Both the position numbers and the translations under genes were made by a program. Below, in pieces: positions 58,354-64,000 of a stretch of DNA of 64,000 nucleotides. The DNA is from Timema cristinae (taxonomy: Eukaryota > Arthropoda > Insecta > Phasmatodea > Timematidae), in the NCBI GenBank assembly GCA_039000515.1, contig JBCFYV010000001.1:59640234-59704233 (forward strand), read 5' to 3'. The notes under the pieces were generated by a model. It did not search any database, was not told where the DNA came from, and saw only the letters and a program-made list of their open reading frames with translations. The first letter of the stretch is position 1, and each line of letters starts with the position of its first letter.

Positions 58354-59596
58354 TACTCACACACACACACACCTACACCTACACCTACACATACGCATAC
58401 ACATACACACATACACACGAGGTGAATAATACTTGTCATATCCTTAATTCCCAATCTTTGCTAGGACTGACCATCAGGGTTTGAGAGAGAATATACTTGT
58501 CATATCTCAGGTCCATAAGCTGCCCTCCCGCGTGGGAATTGGGAAGTGAACCCGCATTTGTGTGGAGGTATAGTGTAAGGCGCTACTAGACTGACGATGA
58601 CGTGGAGATCCAGGGTGTACTGAAGTTGAATTTTCCAAAATGGTTTTCAACTTTCTTTTCACGTGAATACGGGTTCCTAATCCACGGTGCACTGGCAGGG
58701 GTTCTAACCTTCCCAGTCCCAAGAACAACAAGCATACTACCCAGGATCCCAATCCATGATACATTTTACTACCATTTCGAGAATAGAATCCATCATTTAA
58801 AAAAACTATTCACTACATACACCTATACATACACATACACCTACACCTACACCTACACATACACACACACACACACATACACTACACCTACACCTACACA
58901 TACACATACACATACACACATACACACGAGGTGAATAATACTTGTCATATCCTTAATTCCCAATCTTTGCTAGGACTGACCATCAGGGTTTGAGAGAGAA
59001 TATACTTGTCATATCTCAGGTCCATAAGCTGCCCTCCCGCGTAGGAATTGGGAAGTGAACCCGCATTTGTGTGAAGGTAGAGTGGATACTACGGTTCAAG
59101 ACCCGTAGCTGTCCAGGAGAAAAAACATCCAGGCCGTGAGACAACCCTCGGGAATGAACCCGCATTTGCGTGGAGGTAGAGTGAAATATTTATAGTCTCC
59201 CCCGCTCATCTCAGCCATCCCGAGTCCTCTCCCTCCCAGCTGCTTCAACCCACCACCCCCCTCCTCCAGCATCCCAAAAGATCATTATGCAAATGAGTCA
59301 CAGAAACTGCACCAAAAAAACAGTTGTGTCCTCGTATCCCGCACCAAAAAAATATATATGTTTCCCCCTCCACCCCTCACCCAGGTGCTCCCTCACATCT
59401 GAGTAATCCAACCCTTCTCACCCCCCTTCCCACACCCTCCACCCCTCAGGAACCCTCCTAAACCCCCATCACATCTCTCAGTCATCTCCCCACCTCCCCA
59501 CCTCCCCATCTCACATCAACATACCTATCGTGTCATCTCAGGAACCATTAAACTCTTGATTAATGTGCGCCCCAGAAACTGCACTTCTCCCTTACT
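57490..59596 (-). repeat. Polinton right terminal inverted repeat
   Basis: About 2.1 kb and the reverse complement of the left TIR, but with three instead of two ~500-bp tandem units. Copies of CTTGTCATATCCTTAATTCC start at 57933, 58432 and 58941. CA microsatellites lie at 58318-58418 and 58817-58928. The extra unit explains the length difference from the left arm. Confidence 0.88.
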
Positions 59597-59602
59597 TACA
59601 AA
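59597..59602. repeat. Polinton target-site duplication, right
   Basis: TACAAA directly after CCCTTACT, identical to 39319-39324. Confidence 0.88.
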
Positions 59603-60972
59603 TTATTTAGAACTTTGGATGTTCCTAGAACCTATTTTGAGTAGCGTCCTTCGGAAAATTTTTAAAAATTGGATACCTCAAGAAGCTATTTTTAATAGTC
59701 CTCAACCAGTTTAATTTTGTAAATTTAGATCTCCTGAAAGCTATTTGAAGGGGTTCTCCTCCAAAAATGTTTAAAATTTAGGTGATTCTAGAAGATATTT
59801 AGACTGCTCCTAGCTTGAATTTTTTTCGTAAATTAGATGCCTCTAGAAACTTTGAGGTAATCTTCTCTGGAAAACATTTGATAATTGAATGTATATAGAA
59901 GTTATTTTGTGGTTAATGCAAGATCTTTCAACTTCATATTCGATTGTATCAGAGGATTTAAAATATATTTAGGTGGGTGGGATTTATTCCAGCTGAGACT
60001 ATTTTCAGGGGAACGAGGTCTCTCTTGACCCCACCCCACTCGGTTCTACTACCATAGATTGCAGTACTACACAAATTTATTAGATGTGTCCATGCAAAAA
60101 AAAAAAAATGCTGACCAACTCCTGTTGGGAGACTTTACCACGATCCACCATAGACAGGACCTTTCTCTCCCCACTGAAAACGAGGGTACATCCATGATAT
60201 TACTCTACATTCTCAACGTATATTTTTTAAAGGTCCGGATCAAAAGGCCATTATTGCTCGTGTGATGTGTGCTCAACTACAAGTGGAGATTAGGCAAGAT
60301 AAACAGTAGTATGCATAGGCCTATACATTTACAAAAGGTGCTTCACCCAGTGGCGGTGGAACTTTATTGTGTAGGAGTGTATACAATTTTTTTAAAGGAA
60401 CTTTCTTCCAATTAATAGGAGATCTGGGGACTCATCACCATATATTTTGTGAAAATTGAATACCCCTAGAATCCATTTTGAAAGGTCCTTGTCCATTAAT
60501 ATTTTGAAAATTAGACTCCTTCCAAGATATTTGGAGTGATCCTCCTCTAGAACTGTTTTGAGATTTGGATACCCCTAAACGCTAATTATAGTTTTCCTTA
60601 CCTATAATATTTTTAATTTAATTTTTCCAGTATATATTTAAAGTGGTTTTCCCCATGGCAAATGTTTAAATGTGTATGCTCAAAAAACTATTTATAGTGG
60701 TCCTCGCCTTTAAATTCTCAAATGATGGCAAATTTTCAAGAACATTTCCCGGGATTTTTCACAATTTTACTGGTGAGTGGCCACCCTGAAAATATTATTT
60801 GCGGTATATCCATCACAATTAACTACAATTAACTATAAATAACACTCATATCACCTACTGACAAAATATTACTTTAGCTCTATCTCTCACAATTCATTAC
60901 AAGTAACATACTTAATTCACGTCCTAACAAAATATTACTTTGGATATATACCTCGCAATTAATTACAAGTAA
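59603..60972. repeat. Noncoding flank with degenerate ~55-60-bp units
   Basis: Segments near 59640-59900 and 60395-60700 are strings of units with the core TAGATGCCTCTAGAAACTTT or GGATACCTCAAGAAGCTATT. A hAT-like end CAGTGGCGGTGGAACTTT starts at 60348. From 60775 to 60970 AATTAACTACAAGTAACA-like motifs recur. No gene. Confidence 0.5.
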
Positions 60973-61037
<65 letters not shown>

Positions 61038-61170
61038 GCACCGCGTCTTACTACCCGTTCGGGTTATACGCACTTAAGCTAATGTGTAATGGTAGGGTGA
61101 TTGTGATATGAAATGAAGTACCTACAGTTTAACGTGGAATCCGAACCACGGTGGCGGCCTGGAGTAACAT
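60973..61170 (-). repeat. SINE with long (ATT)n tail
   Basis: An ATT microsatellite (60974-61036 on the + strand) leads directly into AGCACCGCGTCTTACTACCC-GTTCGGGTTATACGC, the 3' end of the SINE family on the - strand. The body is shortened or diverged and ends near CCGAACCACGGTGGCGGCCT. Confidence 0.65.
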
Positions 61171-62782
61171 TGTTAAATCACTTATTGACAAAATATTACT
61201 TGATATAAGCTAATATATCTGTTGCCAGCAGCACTGTGTTGTTTTAATCTCAAACAAGTTCAAGATATCTATTTAGAGCCAAATCGTCAAAGCGATTTTT
61301 CCCCCAAGTTTTTGAAAAAGCACTCTTCGATAAACTACCCACAAATGACAATGTATTAAAAAAACAAGTAAACTTATAAAATGTTATTTGTCATGTTAGA
61401 CATTCCCAAGATATCAATTGGGAACTGAATCATCGACTCTCTTTTTAAAATATTTCAAGTTTTTGAAAAATCACTCATCACACTTCAAAATTTTACTGAC
61501 CAAAAACCAAATAGCCTCTACGTTGTTATTTGTGAGATAAATTACTCCCTAGGTTTGCATTTTAATCAGAATCTTTAGATCCAGTTTTGAAAAAAAAATT
61601 GCATTAAAAAATCTCTCATTTATAAACTATCCTTAATTTGAAGGCTAAGGTCAAAATAAAATAAACATGTTGAGATATTGCCCTATAACTTATAAATATC
61701 AAGTTTGAAAAATTCAATCAAACCGTATCCGATCCGTGGCCAAGGACAGGTTGACAGATAGACATGGGGACAAACAGAATTGTGAAAACTAGTTTTTTGA
61801 GTTCGAGTTTATAAAAAGAGTAAAAATTCATCAATATCTTGAAATAAATTTTATTTCAAGATTACAATACTTTTATCTTGATATTAGTAACTAAAAGAGT
61901 GACTACCCTGGTATGTGTTTGGACACTACTCAGCAACAAGAAAACTGCTATGAGGGCTGTCTGTCAATTCATGTGTAGCTAACATTGTATCCCTCTCTCT
62001 AACACCAACAATCCTTATTGAGGACTGTCTGGTTTGTTTGCAATGCATGTGTAGCTAACATTGTATCACCACTCTCTAACACCAGCACTTGATTGGTGAG
62101 GAAGTAGACTTGATATTTCCTAGTTTATAAACTAAACATTTTAATATTACAAAGCTTATACTATGCTTCGTAACCTTGAATACAAACACTTGAACTAAGA
62201 CGCTTTAGCTTTTACTCTTTGAAACACATTTATTGTATGTTAGTATTTTTTAAATATATTACTAATATAGACGCCTACTACATCATGCCTGTTCCATTCT
62301 ATCTTGTTCCATCAAATTTACCCTTTCGTTAAGCCAGTGGTGTGCCTAGACATTTCCATCAGGGGGGCCACTAGGATTTTACCAAGTTCCCTCCCATATC
62401 ATCATCTGATATTTTTTTTAAATAAGATTTCTCAAAAAGCTATTTGGAGCTTCCCACCCCCAGATAAAAAAAAATAGATGCCTCTATTATTTATTTGGAG
62501 TTATACTTATATGGATTTATTTTAATTAGATGCTTCTAGAATCTATAGGTTAGCTTCATAAATATTTTCAATTGTATTTAGAGTTCAATGTGTTTTTCTC
62601 CCAACAAATAGTTAATTTTTACGAGTTGTTTTGAGGTAATGCATTGCTTGCCATCACAATTGTCACAAAAATTAACCAGAGTAAATTCAAGCCCATTTCT
62701 TATTTCCTTTTCTAGTTTATAGTGACCTAACGTACATGATTTGGAGTGTTCATCTAATTTAAGATCAGTTTAGAAAAAGGCA
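61171..62782. other. Noncoding stretch with a duplication and CTTCTAGA units
   Basis: An ~80-bp direct duplication lies at about 61957-62095 (CATGTGTAGCTAACATTGTA twice, then CTCTCTAACACCA). A hAT-like end CAGTGGTGTGCCTAGACATT starts at 62335, followed at 62400-62600 by degenerate ~60-bp units. No gene is seen. Confidence 0.45.
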
Positions 62783-63050
62783 TTACATCAATAATTCGGT
62801 GACCCGTAGTGGAAGAATCCTGTGTTCTTTCAACCTTTCAATATTTTCTATGAAAAGTGCTGGTAAGGTTTTTTCATTACTATAGTCATATTTTGAAATA
62901 GAGTTTTCACTAACTAGTGAAGGATGTTCCACATTCGGTAGTAAATCCTCCAATTCGTCATCTTCATCAAAAAAGTATGTGTCTGCCTGCATATATTTGG
63001 AATTGGAGGTTCCTGCGGTTGGTGTAAAGTCTTCACTTTCTTGGGAAGTC
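62783..63050 (-). CDS. Probable last exon of an unknown gene
   Basis: A T-rich acceptor (TTTAATAGTTTTTAG) precedes an open frame from 63050 to the stop at 62783. The first base completes a codon from an earlier exon, and 88 full codons follow. The peptide is acidic and Ser/Thr-rich at the start (SQESEDFTPTAGTSNS), has an acidic cluster (FFDEDDELEDLLPNVEHP), and ends ENIERLKEHRILPLRVTELL. A possible upstream piece lies at 63803-63708 (ATG, basic KVFKRRKQSRDLKRW), but it stops in frame before the donor AAAAG|GTAAC at 63677, so the link is unproven. No family recognised; it may be a host gene or a transposon gene. Confidence 0.45.
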
Positions 63051-63854
63051 CTAAAAACTATTAAATATATATATATATTTTTTACATAGTTATTTATTTA
63101 TTACAGAACGTCTTACCATTCATCTAAGCTATTCCATTTAGTTATTATAATAGGGTAAGAGTGAGTAAAGTAGATAAGAGAGGAAAAGTACCGCGTTTGT
63201 GTGGAGGAAGCGTGGGAAGATGTTACTAAAAGAAGCTTTAGTAGATTACACCAAGTCGGAATTCAAACCTTGACCTCCCGCTCACTAACAAACTAGAAAA
63301 ACATGTAATTTATTCGGCATGCATAATGATTAGGGCTTATAGTCACTAACCCATAACTTATAAATTATATTATAATACAATCATCACCTTATATTTTGTG
63401 TATATCTAAGGACTATTTTAAACTTTAGGTAGCCAACACACTCGATTACAAAAACTTTCCATCATTTCCGTTTGGAACCAATTTAACGCGGCCACATTTC
63501 ATGTACAAGACTGTAAATTTTTTTTACAATTTATTTATCAACATAAATATATTTGGCACAATTTTTGTCATATTCGTAGAATTAAAAAAAAAAAAAACAA
63601 ATAAAATACGCCTACATATACTTTAACAAACACAAAATACAAATATTAGTTGTAATATTTTCAAACTACAGTTACCTTTTAAGTGATTCAAATTTGTTTC
63701 CGGTTAATTATGATTCTTCTTTCTGGATTCTCCATCTCTTTAAATCTCTGGATTGTTTTCTTCTTTTGAATACTTTACATGGAAATGAACGAGGCTTAGA
63801 CATTTTGTACACAGTAAAATTCACACAAAAGTTGATTAATATCAAGACCATAGT
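63051..63854. other. Noncoding stretch with SINE remnant and possible upstream exon
   Basis: A SINE remnant read on the - strand lies at about 63115-63295 (ACCGCGTTTGTGTGGAGGAA; AATTCAAACCTTGACCTCCC). The candidate start ATG at 63803 on the - strand, with a basic 31-codon frame, is described with the exon at 63050. Confidence 0.4.
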
Positions 63855-64000
63855 GGGAAATTTTATGAACAATATATATTGCTTTATTTATGGTTTAAAC
63901 AATACCAAAATTAATGTACAAGTACAAATTAGGGGGCTGTTTACCATAAAAAGCACGTCAGAGAGCATCTAGAGGTGTTTAATAATTAGAATTTTTTCAG
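63855..64000 (+). repeat. Dispersed repeat, second copy
   Basis: Closely matches 28420-28565: AAGTACAAATTAGGGGGCTG, then AAAAGCAC and CATCTAGAGGTGTTTAATAA. The window ends inside it. Confidence 0.6.

Larger units (their letters stand above)
39325..59596. mobile_element. Complete Polinton/Maverick-type element, about 20.3 kb
   Basis: The borders are defined by long inverted repeats beginning 5'-AGTAAGGGAGAAGTGCAG and ending in its complement, flanked by the hexamer TACAAA. The AG start, 6-bp duplication, about 20-kb length and family-B polymerase are the hallmarks of Polintons. Contents from left to right: left TIR, gene B (-), tRNA-like tandem units, 61-bp satellite, polymerase B (-), several tandem-repeat arrays, gene A (-), right TIR. 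No integrase, FtsK/HerA ATPase, Ulp1-like protease or capsid gene was found. The element is therefore degenerate or unusually reduced. Its low-copy genes are less AT-rich than the host flanks. Confidence 0.88.

Overview
This is an AT-rich, gene-poor stretch of an animal nuclear genome, most likely an invertebrate and possibly an arthropod. The evidence is eukaryotic splice sites and TATA boxes, a tRNA-derived SINE family, hAT and PIF/Harbinger elements, a solo LTR, many microsatellites and a large satellite. No species can be named from the sequence. Almost everything recognisable is mobile or repetitive. Host coding sequence is limited to a candidate 31-residue two-exon gene (11698-17276, + strand) and a probable last exon of an unknown gene (63050-62783, - strand).

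The central feature is a complete Polinton/Maverick-type element at 39325-59596. Its long terminal inverted repeats begin 5'-AGTAAGGG and end CCCTTACT-3'. It is flanked by a perfect 6-bp target duplication, TACAAA (39319-39324 and 59597-59602). All its genes lie on the - strand: a broken protein-primed-type DNA polymerase B (53444-49623) and two small genes called A and B here (57075-56778 and 41750-41202). I could not find the usual Polinton integrase, ATPase, protease or capsid genes. Instead the interior holds about 7 kb of a 61-bp satellite (42403-49393), tRNA-like tandem units and several other tandem repeats. The middle of the satellite (about 44170-45905) looks like a corrupted assembly consensus that mixes satellite with polymerase sequence.

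A second locus at 5460-9216 carries three adjacent small genes on the + strand: A' (7014), C (7384) and B' (8329). They sit behind a GC-rich modular repeat region with TATA and CRE-like promoter elements. A, B and C appear to be diverged versions of one small beta-rich domain (pattern: L-x5-Y-x-V, then I-x2-L-x4-V-x-LP, then L-x-Y-x-G), joined to different N-termini: none (A), a Cys/acidic region or a C2H2 finger (B and B'), or an 80-residue domain plus octapeptide repeats (C). Relics of C also occur at 11163-11225 and 26478-25760. This polymerase-linked domain family is the best candidate for an undescribed system in the window.

Other parts. 1-5230: SINE fragments, a foldback MITE, a PIF/Harbinger-type MITE with a MADF-like start, and a solo LTR inside GA-rich repeats. 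9-25 kb: noncoding sequence with SINEs and minisatellites. 28.7-31.9 kb: a complete hAT element (ZMYM1/TTF type) with perfect 12-bp TIRs and the 8-bp duplication GTTTGTTT. 32.4-33.6 kb: a ZBED5-like hAT relic. 33.9-36.8 kb: two inverted non-autonomous hAT copies, one of them splitting a SINE. 59.6-64 kb: dispersed repeats and the unknown host exon.
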